A stretch of 64,000 nt of DNA from Robertkochia solimangrovi (GTDB taxonomy: Bacteria > Bacteroidota > Bacteroidia > Flavobacteriales > Flavobacteriaceae): contig NZ_QKWN01000009.1 in NCBI RefSeq assembly GCF_007279655.1, positions 186,001 through 250,000 on the forward strand, in the 5' to 3' direction. Shown here piece by piece: positions 25,958 through 35,036 of this stretch. The position numbers and the translations under genes are program-made. The notes under the pieces are model-generated. The model searched no databases. It worked only from the letters and a program-made list of their open reading frames with translations, and was not told the DNA's origin. The first letter of the stretch is position 1, and every line of letters starts with the position of its first letter.

Positions 25958-27349
25958 TTAAAAGTAATTTTTTAGTCTTTCAAGCCATTTTGTTCCATTT
26001 TTGTAAGGCGCATAGCGAAGTGGTATGTCCAGCCAGTTACCGCGGGTGACTACCGGTTTTTTATGGGTGAATGTATCGAAGGTATGCTTCCCGTGATAAG
26101 CTCCCAAACCACTTTTACCAACCCCTCCAAAAGGGAGTCTTTTATTGGCAAGATGAATGATGACATCGTTAATAGCTCCTCCTCCAAAACTATATTTTTG
26201 AATGAGTTTTTTAGAAAATTCCTGATCCCGGGAAAACACATAGAATGCAAGTGGGTTTTCATAGTTCCTTAAAATGTTTCCTAGAGAAGTTTCATCGTTA
26301 TAGGTAAGTACAGGGAGCAACGGACCAAATATTTCCTCCTGCATGACTGTGCTTTGTAGCGGGGGATACTCGAGTAGCGTAGGCGAAATATAAAGTTCTT
26401 GCTCATCATATTCGCCTCCAAATAAAACCTGGGATTCTTCGATATACCGCTGAAGTCTTTTAAAGTGTTTCTGATTGATGATTCTGGCCAGATCAGGAGA
26501 GTTTTTGATATCGGTTCCATAGACCCGGGTAATTTCCTCCTTTACTGCATCGATGAATGAAGCTTTAATATCCCGATGCAATACCAGGAAATCGGGAGCT
26601 ACACAGGTTTGTCCGGCATTGATGAATTTTCCCCAAACGATTCTTTTCGCACTGAGTTTGATATTAGCCGTATGATGGATCACACATGGATTTTTACCAC
26701 CCAGCTCCAGAGTAACCGGAGTCAGGTTTCTGGCGGCAGCCTGATAGACCAGTTTCCCCGTAGCAGGACTTCCCGTAAAGAAAATGTAACTCCAGGATAG
26801 GTCAAGAAGTGCTTTTGCCACATCCGCATCACCATTGATAACTCTTGCATGATCAACTGTAAAAACCTCATTGAGGATCTCTTCGAGAATAGCCGCGGAA
26901 TTCGGTGCATATTCAGAAGGTTTCAGTATTACTGTATTTCCGGCTGCGATTGCTCCGATCAGGGGTACCATACTCAGATAAAAAGGATAATTCCAGGGTG
27001 CTATGATCAGTACCTGTCCGAAAGGTTCCTTATATATTCTGGCACTTGAAGGGAAATTAAGAACTGATGGGCGAACCTTAATTGATGTTGACCAGGATTT
27101 TAAATGTTTGATCGTATGCTTCAGTTCTCCAAGCGTTATGTAGAATTCAGTAGCAAGCGTTTCAAATTCCGGTTTGTGAAAATCAGCCTCCAACGCCTTC
27201 ACTACGGTATCTTTCCTCGATGAAATTGCATTATATAGTTCCTTGAGTACTTCGATTCTGAATTCGATACTTGAGGTATTGCCGTTTCTGAAGTATAATC
27301 TTTGAGATCGTAAATACGTTTCTAGTTTATCATTCAATAATTTTGACAC
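25958..27349 (-). CDS. aldehyde dehydrogenase, ALDH3-like
   Basis: This is a 463-residue NAD(P)-dependent aldehyde dehydrogenase. The fold is recognised from IIAPWNYPFYLSMVPLIGAI, ILKPSEYAPN, the glycine motif FFTGSPATGKLVYQAAA, ELGGKNPCV, and the catalytic Cys in NAGQTCVAPD; the C-terminal FGGVGKSGLGAYHGK completes the family pattern. The shorter length (about 460 rather than 500) is typical of ALDH3-like enzymes that act on fatty or aromatic aldehydes. It is a single gene, convergent with the response regulator. The physiological substrate is unknown. Confidence 0.92.
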   Translation of the reverse strand: MSKLLNDKLETYLRSQRLYFRNGNTSSIEFRIEVLKELYNAISSRKDTVVKALEADFHKPEFETLATEFYITLGELKHTIKHLKSWSTSIKVRPSVLNFPSSARIYKEPFGQVLIIAPWNYPFYLSMVPLIGAIAAGNTVILKPSEYAPNSAAILEEILNEVFTVDHARVINGDADVAKALLDLSWSYIFFTGSPATGKLVYQAAARNLTPVTLELGGKNPCVIHHTANIKLSAKRIVWGKFINAGQTCVAPDFLVLHRDIKASFIDAVKEEITRVYGTDIKNSPDLARIINQKHFKRLQRYIEESQVLFGGEYDEQELYISPTLLEYPPLQSTVMQEEIFGPLLPVLTYNDETSLGNILRNYENPLAFYVFSRDQEFSKKLIQKYSFGGGAINDVIIHLANKRLPFGGVGKSGLGAYHGKHTFDTFTHKKPVVTRGNWLDIPLRYAPYKNGTKWLERLKNYF

Positions 27350-27475
27350 AGGCTTTTAAAATTAATTTTTATTGCAGTCAGTTGAACATCCCATAACCAT
27401 AGCTTTGTGATAATCACAATCACTTAAAGATACTCAAGCTATATCGCGTATCAGCACTATGGGTACGATTAAATT

Positions 27476-27506
27476 CCTGACAGACGTAACTTAGGTGTCT
27501 GTCAGG
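27476..27506. other. 10-bp perfect hairpin upstream of the ilv leaders
   Basis: CCTGACAGAC (27476-27485) pairs perfectly with GTCTGTCAGG (27497-27506) around an 11-base loop. No T-run follows, so it is not an intrinsic terminator. It could be a protein-binding dyad or part of a 5' RNA structure. Confidence 0.45.
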
Positions 27507-27624
27507 ACCAGAGAGGATAGCAACTGTACCTTGCACTTGTCACCGGAAGATTTTAACCGTACCTCAATAATTAATATTACTAAATTACTTTAGTATATCC
27601 GAAATATTACTTAATATTGTGCTA

Positions 27625-27684
27625 ATGAATCAAACAATGATCAATATTATTGCTGTCATCATTATTGTGATTATTTCACAATGA
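27625..27684 (+). CDS. ilv leader peptide 1
   Basis: This 19-codon ORF reads MNQTMINIIAVIIIVIISQ: eight Ile and two Val in 19 residues. It lies directly before a terminator. When Ile/Val-tRNA is scarce a ribosome should stall on these codons. The segment just after its stop (GGAAGG, 27689-27694) can pair with the 5' arm of the terminator (CCTTCC, 27713-27718) and would then act as antiterminator. This is the classical arrangement of ilv attenuation in enterobacteria, here in a flavobacterium. The ORF is too short for automatic gene callers. Expression is inferred. Confidence 0.85.
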   Translation: MNQTMINIIAVIIIVIISQ

Positions 27685-27707
27685 TGCGGGAAGGATATTG
27701 TTATTGT

Positions 27708-27738
27708 TAAAGCCTTCCAATTCGGAAGGCTTTTTTTA
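27708..27738 (+). terminator. attenuator terminator 1 of the ilv operon
   Basis: The stem AGCCTTCC (27711-27718) / GGAAGGCT (27724-27731), extended by A-T pairs, has a 5-base loop and a run of seven T. It starts 24 bases after the leader 1 stop. A competing antiterminator pairing exists (27689-27694 with 27713-27718). Confidence 0.87.
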
Positions 27739-27759
27739 TTGAACGGATTTTAGAAACCT

Positions 27760-27816
27760 ATGAAAAATTATATCAGCATTATTATTGTCATTATCGTCAT
27801 TATTAGCTCGCCTTGA
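27760..27816 (+). CDS. ilv leader peptide 2
   Basis: This 18-codon ORF reads MKNYISIIIVIIVIISSP: eight Ile and two Val in 18 residues, a composition almost identical to leader 1 but with a different sequence outside the Ile/Val core. The bases after its stop, GTTGATAC (27817-27824), are complementary to GTATCAAC (27853-27860) in the following terminator and can form the antiterminator. It thus repeats the whole attenuator logic a second time in series. Expression is inferred. Confidence 0.85.
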   Translation: MKNYISIIIVIIVIISSP

Positions 27817-27847
27817 GTTGATACGGATAATCATGTGCTGAATGAAA

Positions 27848-27880
27848 AACCTGTATCAACGTTGATACAGGTTTTTTTTT
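27848..27880 (+). terminator. attenuator terminator 2 of the ilv operon
   Basis: AACCTGTATCAAC (27848-27860) is followed directly by its reverse complement (27861-27873) and a run of nine T. It is a perfect 26-base palindrome, so the apical four bases must form the loop. It lies 31 bases after the leader 2 stop and about 210 bases before ilvD. Confidence 0.9.
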
Positions 27881-28091
27881 GGCGTATGATCAAGTGTCAA
27901 TGATAAACTTTGAAAGTATTACTTGATTTGGATATGCTAAAAATATGATATTAAAGTGTTGTGAATCAGCGAATTAAGTACTATGACTTAGGGTTGGATT
28001 TAAAACAATTCTATTAAAAGACGGAAAATTAGAAATTCATTAAAATAATTTTGAATATAAATGTTAACCCATAGAAAATTTAACATAAAAA

Positions 28092-29768
28092 GTGATTTTA
28101 AATAAATACAGTAAACAAATTACACAAGACCCGTCGCTACCGGCTGCACAGGCCATGCTTCATGCATTGGGTCTTACCGATGAAGATCTCGCAAAACCTT
28201 TTGTAGGAATTGCAAGTACAGGTTACGAAGGGAATCCTTGTAATATGCACTTGAATGATCTTTCGACTCAAGTAAAGGAAGGTACCAAAGAGGCCGATCT
28301 TGTCGGACTTATCTTTAATACGATCGGGGTAAGTGATGGAATTTCAAATGGAACGTACGGGATGCGTTATTCCTTACCCTCCAGAGATATCATCGCTGAT
28401 TCGGTGGAAACAGTGGTTCAGGCCATGTTATATGACGGATTGGTTACGGTAGTTGGTTGTGATAAGAATATGCCCGGAGCATTGATGGCAATGCTTCGAC
28501 TGGATCGTCCATCGATCCTGGTCTACGGAGGATCAATTTCTCCCGGATGCCACAAGGGACAAAAACTGGATATTATTTCAGCATTTGAGGCATGGGGACA
28601 GAAAGTAGCAGGAACCATTACACAGGAGGACTTTAAAGCAGTAGTGCATAAAGCATGTCCGGGAGCGGGAGCCTGTGGTGGAATGTATACGGCGAATACC
28701 ATGGCTTCGGCAATTGAGGCATTGGGGATGTCTTTGCCGTTCAATTCTTCAAATCCTGCTACCAGTGATGCTAAAAAGGCTGAATGTATCGAGGCGGGAA
28801 AAGCGGTTCGATATCTTCTTGAGAATGATATTAAACCTTCAGATATAGTAACTCGTAAATCGCTGGAGAATGCGATTCGTTTGGTGACCGTTCTTGGAGG
28901 TTCCACCAATGCAGTATTGCACTTCCTGGCGATCGCAAAGGCAGCCAAGGTAGAATTTACATTGGCTGATTTTCAGCGAATCAGTGATACTACACCTCTT
29001 TTAGCAGATCTGAAGCCTAGTGGAAAGTATGTTATGGAAGATCTCTATAAGATCGGAGGCGTTCCTGCAGTGTTAAAATATATGCTTAAGAAAGGTATGT
29101 TACATGGAGATTGTCTCACCGTTACCGGTAAGACGATCGCAGAGAATTTACTGGATGTACCGGATCTGGAAGAAGGGCAGGAGGTGATCCACACCGTGGA
29201 GAACCCGCTCAAAAGTTCAGGACACCTCAGAATACTTTACGGAAATATCGCGACGGAAGGAGCGGTTGCAAAGATCACTGGAAAAGAAGGATTGAGTTTC
29301 ACAGGAAAAGCTAAGGTTTTTGAAGGAGAAGTTGCTGTGAATGAAGGAATTCGTGATGGATTGGTACAGAAAGGTGATGTAGTGGTCATACGTTATGAAG
29401 GTCCGAAGGGAGGTCCGGGAATGCCGGAAATGCTGAAACCAACTTCTTCAATAGCCGGGGCAGGTCTGGGCAAGGAAGTAGCACTGATCACCGATGGAAG
29501 ATTTTCTGGAGGGTCTCATGGTTTTGTAGTAGGACACGTTTCACCGGAAGCACAGGTCGGAGGGAATATCGCCCTGATACAGGATGGTGATATCATTACT
29601 ATTGACGCCGTAAACAATACAATAGATGTTCAGGTGTCAGATGAAGAACTGGCTGAGCGAAGAGCTAAATGGGTTCAGCCGGAATTAAAGTTCAAATCAG
29701 GAGTTTTATATAAATACGCTAAAAATGTTTCATCGGCTTCACAAGGCTGTGTAACCGATGAATTCTAA
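28092..29768 (+). CDS. ilvD: dihydroxy-acid dehydratase
   Basis: IlvD removes water from 2,3-dihydroxy-3-methylbutanoate and its methylpentanoate homologue to give the 2-keto acids before Val and Ile. The 558-residue protein has [12 protein letters not shown] at the start, [10 protein letters not shown] and [17 protein letters not shown] with the Fe-S cysteines, and [21 protein letters not shown] at the end. The start is a GTG that gives the family's usual N-terminus. It is the first structural gene after the tandem attenuators and heads ilvD-ilvB-ilvN-ilvC-ilvA, so it should respond to Ile/Val supply. Confidence 0.96.
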   Translation: MILNKYSKQITQDPSLPAAQAMLHALGLTDEDLAKPFVGIASTGYEGNPCNMHLNDLSTQVKEGTKEADLVGLIFNTIGVSDGISNGTYGMRYSLPSRDIIADSVETVVQAMLYDGLVTVVGCDKNMPGALMAMLRLDRPSILVYGGSISPGCHKGQKLDIISAFEAWGQKVAGTITQEDFKAVVHKACPGAGACGGMYTANTMASAIEALGMSLPFNSSNPATSDAKKAECIEAGKAVRYLLENDIKPSDIVTRKSLENAIRLVTVLGGSTNAVLHFLAIAKAAKVEFTLADFQRISDTTPLLADLKPSGKYVMEDLYKIGGVPAVLKYMLKKGMLHGDCLTVTGKTIAENLLDVPDLEEGQEVIHTVENPLKSSGHLRILYGNIATEGAVAKITGKEGLSFTGKAKVFEGEVAVNEGIRDGLVQKGDVVVIRYEGPKGGPGMPEMLKPTSSIAGAGLGKEVALITDGRFSGGSHGFVVGHVSPEAQVGGNIALIQDGDIITIDAVNNTIDVQVSDEELAERRAKWVQPELKFKSGVLYKYAKNVSSASQGCVTDEF

Positions 29769-29807
29769 GTAACCGGACTTCAATAGAAGCACCAATTACT
29801 GTTCGTT

Positions 29808-31544
29808 ATGATGGATGTAAAAACAATAAAAAAGGAACAAAGCAAAACCGGTACCAAAGTAAGGATCACCGGTGCTGAGGCTGTGATTCATTGTCTTCTC
29901 GCAGAAGGAGTGGATACCATCTATGGTTATCCCGGAGGAGCGATCATGCCGGTTTATGATGAACTTTATAAATTCCAGGATAAGCTGCATCACGTGCTTA
30001 CCCGCCATGAGCAGGGAGCGACGCATGCAGCTCAGGGATATGCCAGAGTCTCCGGGAGAGTGGGTGTTGCCATCGCAACCTCAGGTCCGGGAGCGACCAA
30101 CCTGGTCACCGGTATAGCCGATGCACAGATCGATTCCACACCGCTGGTATGTATTACAGGTCAGGTTGCGCGTCATCTTTTGGGTTCAGATGCTTTCCAG
30201 GAGACTGATATTATCGGTATCAGTACACCGGTTACAAAATGGAACTATCAGATCACGAAAGCATCCGAGATTCCTGAGATCATGGCTAAGGCCTTTTATA
30301 TAGCACGTTCCGGAAGACCCGGACCTGTATTGGTGGATATCACCAAAAATGCACAGTTCGAAGAATTCGATTTTGAATACAGTAAATGTACTGCAGTACG
30401 CAGCTATAATCCGGTTCCGAAAATCGATACTGAAAAACTTCAGCAAGCAGCAGATCTTATAAATAGTGCGAAAAAGCCATTTATAATCTGGGGTCAGGGG
30501 ATCATCCTTGGTAAGGCAGAAGAAGAATTAAAAGCTTTCGTCGAAAAGACAGGAATACCTGCGGCCTGGACGATTCTCGGTGCTTCCGCATTATCGTCTT
30601 CCCATCCGTTGAATGTAGGTATGGTGGGTATGCATGGAAATTATGGTCCGAACCTTTTGACGAATGAATGTGATCTGCTGATAGCCCTGGGAATGCGATT
30701 TGATGATCGTGTTACAGGTGACCTGAGTACGTATGCCAGGCAGGCGAAGGTGATCCATTTTGAGATCGATCCTGCGGAGATCAATAAGAATGTCCATGCA
30801 GATGTTCCGGTTCTGGGAAATGTAAAGGATGCTCTGGAACAAATTCTTCCCTTATTGAAGGAGAATAAGCATGAATCATGGCATGAAGTGTTCAAAGCGA
30901 AATATGCTATTGAGTTCGATCAGGTGATCAAGAATGACCTGTATCCTGAGAAGGAAGGACTGACGATGGGAGAGGTGATCGAATCTATAAATGAGGCTTC
31001 TAAACATGAAGCGGTTATTGTAAGTGATGTGGGACAGCATCAAATGATCGCATGTCGCTATGCCAAGTTCAATACCTCGAAAAGTAATATTACTTCAGGG
31101 GGATTAGGTACCATGGGATTTGCTTTACCTGCATCTATCGGTGCTAAAATGGGTGCTCCGGAACGGGAGGTGGTTGCGATCATCGGTGATGGTGGTTATC
31201 AAATGACCATTCAGGAACTCGGAACCATTTTTCAAACAAAAGTACCCGTGAAAATCGTTGTTCTGAATAATGAATTTCTTGGAATGGTGAGACAATGGCA
31301 GCAATTGTTCTTCGATAAACGGTATGCATCAACAGAAATGACAAATCCGGATTTTGTGACCATTGCAAAAGGGTATCATATTCCGGCTGTCAGAGTTACT
31401 AAAAGAGAAGACTTGAAAGGTGCCGTGGAAGAGATGATCGCATCGGAAGGGCCTTATTTCCTGGAGGTAATGGTTGAAAAAGAAGATAATGTATTTCCAA
31501 TGGTACCAACCGGAGCTTCGGTTTCCGATGTTCGTTTAAGCTAA
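29808..31544 (+). CDS. ilvB: acetolactate synthase large (catalytic) subunit
   Basis: This is a 578-residue thiamine-diphosphate enzyme that condenses two pyruvates, or pyruvate and 2-oxobutanoate, to acetohydroxy acids. Visible are the N-terminal GAEAVIHCLLAEGVDTIYGYPGG, the catalytic Glu region RHEQGATHAAQGYAR, GPGATNLVTGIADA, and the ThDP motif IGDGGYQMTIQEL near 450. Herbicide-type AHAS architecture with FAD-binding middle domain is kept. It lies 39 bases after ilvD and 9 bases before the small subunit. Confidence 0.96.
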   Translation: MMDVKTIKKEQSKTGTKVRITGAEAVIHCLLAEGVDTIYGYPGGAIMPVYDELYKFQDKLHHVLTRHEQGATHAAQGYARVSGRVGVAIATSGPGATNLVTGIADAQIDSTPLVCITGQVARHLLGSDAFQETDIIGISTPVTKWNYQITKASEIPEIMAKAFYIARSGRPGPVLVDITKNAQFEEFDFEYSKCTAVRSYNPVPKIDTEKLQQAADLINSAKKPFIIWGQGIILGKAEEELKAFVEKTGIPAAWTILGASALSSSHPLNVGMVGMHGNYGPNLLTNECDLLIALGMRFDDRVTGDLSTYARQAKVIHFEIDPAEINKNVHADVPVLGNVKDALEQILPLLKENKHESWHEVFKAKYAIEFDQVIKNDLYPEKEGLTMGEVIESINEASKHEAVIVSDVGQHQMIACRYAKFNTSKSNITSGGLGTMGFALPASIGAKMGAPEREVVAIIGDGGYQMTIQELGTIFQTKVPVKIVVLNNEFLGMVRQWQQLFFDKRYASTEMTNPDFVTIAKGYHIPAVRVTKREDLKGAVEEMIASEGPYFLEVMVEKEDNVFPMVPTGASVSDVRLS

Positions 31545-31553
31545 TAAAGAGTT

Positions 31554-32090
31554 ATGGAAGAAAGAAAAACATTTACCATTTCCATCTATTCGGAAAACAG
31601 CGTAGGATTGTTGAATCGTATTTCAGGGATCTTTTTAAAGCGCCATATCAATATTGAAAGTCTGAACGTATCTGGTTCTGAGATTGAGGATGTTATGCGA
31701 TTTATTATCGTAGTGAACACCACTGAGACCTGGGTTCGGAATATCGTAGGTCAGATCAATAAACAAGTCGATGTGATCAATACCTATTATCATGATGATG
31801 AGCAGACCATCTTTCTGGAAACTGCTCTGTTTAAGATCGCGTCTCATCTATTGTTTGACGAACGTCAGATTCAAAACATCATTAAGGAAAGTCATTCTGA
31901 TATCGTTACTGTGGCCAGAGATTTCTTTGTGATCTCTAAATCGGGTCGCAGAGATGAAATCGAGGAGCTTTACAGTAAGCTAAGACCTTATGGCATTATG
32001 CAATTTGTAAGGTCGGGAAGAGTATCCGTATCCAAATCGGAGATGCATATTTCTGCAATGTTGCGCGCCTTCCAAAATGAAACCGTTTAA
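31554..32090 (+). CDS. ilvN: acetolactate synthase small (regulatory) subunit
   Basis: This 178-residue protein has an N-terminal ACT domain (about 5-75, FTISIYSENSVGLLNRISGIF) that binds valine and feeds back on the large subunit, followed by the ALS_ss_C domain. The sequence HINIESLNVSGSE is typical of small AHAS subunits. It follows ilvB by 9 bases and should be made in step with it. Nothing unusual. Confidence 0.94.
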   Translation: MEERKTFTISIYSENSVGLLNRISGIFLKRHINIESLNVSGSEIEDVMRFIIVVNTTETWVRNIVGQINKQVDVINTYYHDDEQTIFLETALFKIASHLLFDERQIQNIIKESHSDIVTVARDFFVISKSGRRDEIEELYSKLRPYGIMQFVRSGRVSVSKSEMHISAMLRAFQNETV

Positions 32091-32123
32091 AACAATTAAT
32101 AATACTAATAGAAAATTATACAA

Positions 32124-33593
32124 ATGGCAAATTACTTTAACACACTCCCTTTAAGACTACAACTGGAACAACTGGGAGTATGTGAGTTTATGGACCAATC
32201 CGAATTCAGCGAAGGCGTTGAAAAACTGAAAGGAAAGAAAATAGTGATCGTAGGTTGTGGTGCTCAGGGACTGAATCAGGGTCTGAACATGAGAGATTCC
32301 GGTCTGGATATCTCTTATGCACTTCGAGAAGGAGCGATCAAAGAAAAAAGACAATCTTATATCAATGCCTCAGAAAATAATTTTAAGGTAGGCACTTACG
32401 AAGAGTTGATCCCATCTGCTGATGTGGTATGTAATCTGACTCCGGACAAACAACATACCGGTGTGGTTAGTGCTATTATGCCTCTCATGAAAAAAGGAGC
32501 AACGTTGACGTACTCACACGGTTTTAATATTGTGGAAGAAGGTATGCAGGTTCGTAAGGATATCACCGTGATTATGGTGGCGCCGAAATGCCCTGGATCT
32601 GAGGTGAGAGAAGAATATAAAAGAGGTTTCGGGGTACCGACTTTAATCGCGGTACACCCTGAAAATGACCCGGAAGGTAAAGGTCTTGAACAAGCGAAAG
32701 CTTATGCAGCAGCAACCGGCGGTCACAAAGCCGGTGTACTACGTTCTTCTTTCGTTGCTGAGGTTAAGTCAGATCTAATGGGAGAGCAGACCATTCTTTG
32801 CGGTCTGTTACAAACGGGATCTATTCTTAGCTTTGATAAAATGATCGAAAAAGGAATCGATCCTGCTTATGCATCTAAACTTATTCAATATGGATGGGAA
32901 ACGATTACCGAGGCGCTGAAATATGGTGGTATCACCAATATGATGGACCGACTTTCAAATCCGGCTAAAATAAAGGCATTTAAGCTTTCTGAAGAATTAA
33001 AAGAGATCATGCGTCCGTTATTTCAGAAGCATATGGATGATATTATGAGTGGTCATTTTTCCAAAACCATGATGGAAGACTGGGCCAATGATGATGTCAA
33101 TCTTTTGACCTGGCGTAAGGACACCGGAGAAACGGCCTTTGAAAAGACCCCGGCGGGGGATATGGAGATCCCGGAGCAGGAATATTTCGATAATGGAGTG
33201 TTGATGGTTGCTTTTGTAAAATCAGGTGTAGAACTTGCATTCGAAACTATGACAGAAGCTGGAATCATCGAGGAATCGGCTTATTATGAATCGTTGCACG
33301 AGACACCACTGATCGCTAATACCATCGCCAGAAAGAAACTTTTTGAGATGAATCGGGTGATCTCGGATACAGCAGAATACGGTTGTTATCTGTTCGATCA
33401 TGCATGTAAGCCTTTACTTGCTGATTTCATGAAGCAGATCGATACCGATGTTATCGGAAAGGCCTATGAAGATTATTCAGGCGTTGATAACAAAGAGCTT
33501 ATCGAGGTAAATCAGGCGATCAGAAATCACCCTATCGAGGAGGTTGGTGCCTGGTTGAGAACCGCGATGACCGATATGAAAAAGATCGTCTGA
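32124..33593 (+). CDS. ilvC: ketol-acid reductoisomerase, class II (long form)
   Basis: IlvC isomerises and reduces acetohydroxy acids with NADPH and Mg2+. The 489-residue length marks the class II form with a duplicated C-terminal knotted domain, as in E. coli and plants. The Rossmann fingerprint [17 protein letters not shown] is near residue 45, and [20 protein letters not shown] is the usual core. It lies 33 bases after ilvN. Family identity is clear. Confidence 0.95.
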   Translation: MANYFNTLPLRLQLEQLGVCEFMDQSEFSEGVEKLKGKKIVIVGCGAQGLNQGLNMRDSGLDISYALREGAIKEKRQSYINASENNFKVGTYEELIPSADVVCNLTPDKQHTGVVSAIMPLMKKGATLTYSHGFNIVEEGMQVRKDITVIMVAPKCPGSEVREEYKRGFGVPTLIAVHPENDPEGKGLEQAKAYAAATGGHKAGVLRSSFVAEVKSDLMGEQTILCGLLQTGSILSFDKMIEKGIDPAYASKLIQYGWETITEALKYGGITNMMDRLSNPAKIKAFKLSEELKEIMRPLFQKHMDDIMSGHFSKTMMEDWANDDVNLLTWRKDTGETAFEKTPAGDMEIPEQEYFDNGVLMVAFVKSGVELAFETMTEAGIIEESAYYESLHETPLIANTIARKKLFEMNRVISDTAEYGCYLFDHACKPLLADFMKQIDTDVIGKAYEDYSGVDNKELIEVNQAIRNHPIEEVGAWLRTAMTDMKKIV

Positions 33594-33649
33594 GACGAAT
33601 CTGTTTATTATAATCAAACAACCCGCTGGGGTGTGTTTTAAAATGGCCT

Positions 33650-34912
33650 ATGGAGACAAAATCGATATTCATTCCAAAGATATCTAACGTCAGAGAAGCT
33701 GCGGCTACCCTTAAAGGGGTAGCTGCTCTTACTCCGACATCAAGAAGCCTGCGTTATTCCAGGGATTTTGATGCGAATATATTTTTGAAACGGGAAGATC
33801 TGCAACAAGTACGTTCGTATAAGATTCGTGGTGCTTATAATAAGATCAGCTCACTCACCCAGGAAGAACGTGAACGCGGAATCGTATGTGCTTCAGCCGG
33901 AAATCATTCTCAGGGAGTAGCATTTTCCTGTAATCTTCTTAAGATTAAAGGAACGATCTATATGCCGGCACCAACACCGCGACAAAAGATCGAACAGGTG
34001 ATGATGTTTGGAGAAGATCAGATCGAGATCATACTTATAGGAGACACCTTTGATGATGCGAATAAGGCTGCAATGGCTGCCTGCAAAGAACAGGGAAAGA
34101 CCTTTGTGCATCCCTTTGATGATGAAAAGGTCATCGAAGGTCAGGCAACGGTTGGACTCGAGATTCTCGAGCAGACTAAAATGAACATCGATTATGTTTT
34201 TGTGCCGGTAGGTGGAGGTGGACTAGCCTCCGGATTATTAAGCGTGTTTAATATCCTGTCACCGGAAACCAAAGTGATAGGAGTGGAGCCACAAGGAGCT
34301 CCTTCAATGTTTACCTCGTTGCAGAACGGGGTGAATACCGAATTAGGAGAGATCGATAAATTCGTCGATGGGGCAGCCGTTAAAAGTGTCGGGGATAAAA
34401 CCTTTGCGATCTGCCGTCAACTATTACATAAAATGATCACTGTTCCGGAAGGTAGAATTTGTCAGGAGATCCTGGACCTTTACAATAAGGATGCGATCGT
34501 TGTAGAACCTGCCGGGGCACTTACACTTTCTGCCCTGGATCAATTCAAAGATGAGATTCGTGGTAAAAATGTCGTGTGTGTCATCAGTGGAAGTAACAAT
34601 GATATTACCAGGACCGCAGAGATCAAAGAGCGTGCATTGCTGTATGCTAACCTCAAACATTATTTCATCGTTCGTTTTCCTCAGCGTGCCGGAGCTTTAA
34701 AAGAGTTCGTAGCAGAGATTCTGGGCCCCAACGATGACATTACTCACTTCCAGTATTCCAAGAAAAATGCAAAGGAAAACGCTCCGGCTGTAGTTGGAGT
34801 GGAGCTGAAATCTGAAGAAGATCTGCAACCATTGATCGACAGAATGAAAGCTCATAATTTCTTCGGTGAGTATTTAAATAACAAACCTGACCTGTTTCAG
34901 TATCTCGTGTAA
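33650..34912 (+). CDS. ilvA: threonine ammonia-lyase (biosynthetic threonine deaminase)
   Basis: This is a 420-residue PLP enzyme turning threonine into 2-oxobutanoate, the first step toward isoleucine. The PLP lysine is in SYKIRGAYNK (about residue 57), the glycine phosphate loop is VPVGGGGLASGL, and a C-terminal ACT-like regulatory domain starts near 335 (HYFIVRFPQRAGALKEFV). Presence of the regulatory domain and position at the end of ilvDBNC support the biosynthetic (isoleucine-inhibited) rather than catabolic type. It lies 56 bases after ilvC. Confidence 0.95.
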   Translation: METKSIFIPKISNVREAAATLKGVAALTPTSRSLRYSRDFDANIFLKREDLQQVRSYKIRGAYNKISSLTQEERERGIVCASAGNHSQGVAFSCNLLKIKGTIYMPAPTPRQKIEQVMMFGEDQIEIILIGDTFDDANKAAMAACKEQGKTFVHPFDDEKVIEGQATVGLEILEQTKMNIDYVFVPVGGGGLASGLLSVFNILSPETKVIGVEPQGAPSMFTSLQNGVNTELGEIDKFVDGAAVKSVGDKTFAICRQLLHKMITVPEGRICQEILDLYNKDAIVVEPAGALTLSALDQFKDEIRGKNVVCVISGSNNDITRTAEIKERALLYANLKHYFIVRFPQRAGALKEFVAEILGPNDDITHFQYSKKNAKENAPAVVGVELKSEEDLQPLIDRMKAHNFFGEYLNNKPDLFQYLV

Positions 34913-35036
34913 CTAAAGTATTGACAAAGTATTTTGTCTTTTATTGCGGGATTGTCGAAATTTACAAGTGAAATTTTTAAGTTGATAATTTCATAGGATA
35001 GTTACACACCAATTTTAACAACAACAATATATTTTA

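Larger units (their letters stand above)
27350..28091. other. 742-base leader region of the ilv operon with tandem attenuators
   Basis: The region contains an isolated hairpin (27476-27506), two Ile/Val-rich leader ORFs (27625-27684, 27760-27816), two intrinsic terminators (about 27708-27738 and 27848-27880), and about 210 bases without visible features before ilvD. The order leader-terminator-leader-terminator-ilvD is what transcription attenuation requires. Confidence 0.8.
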
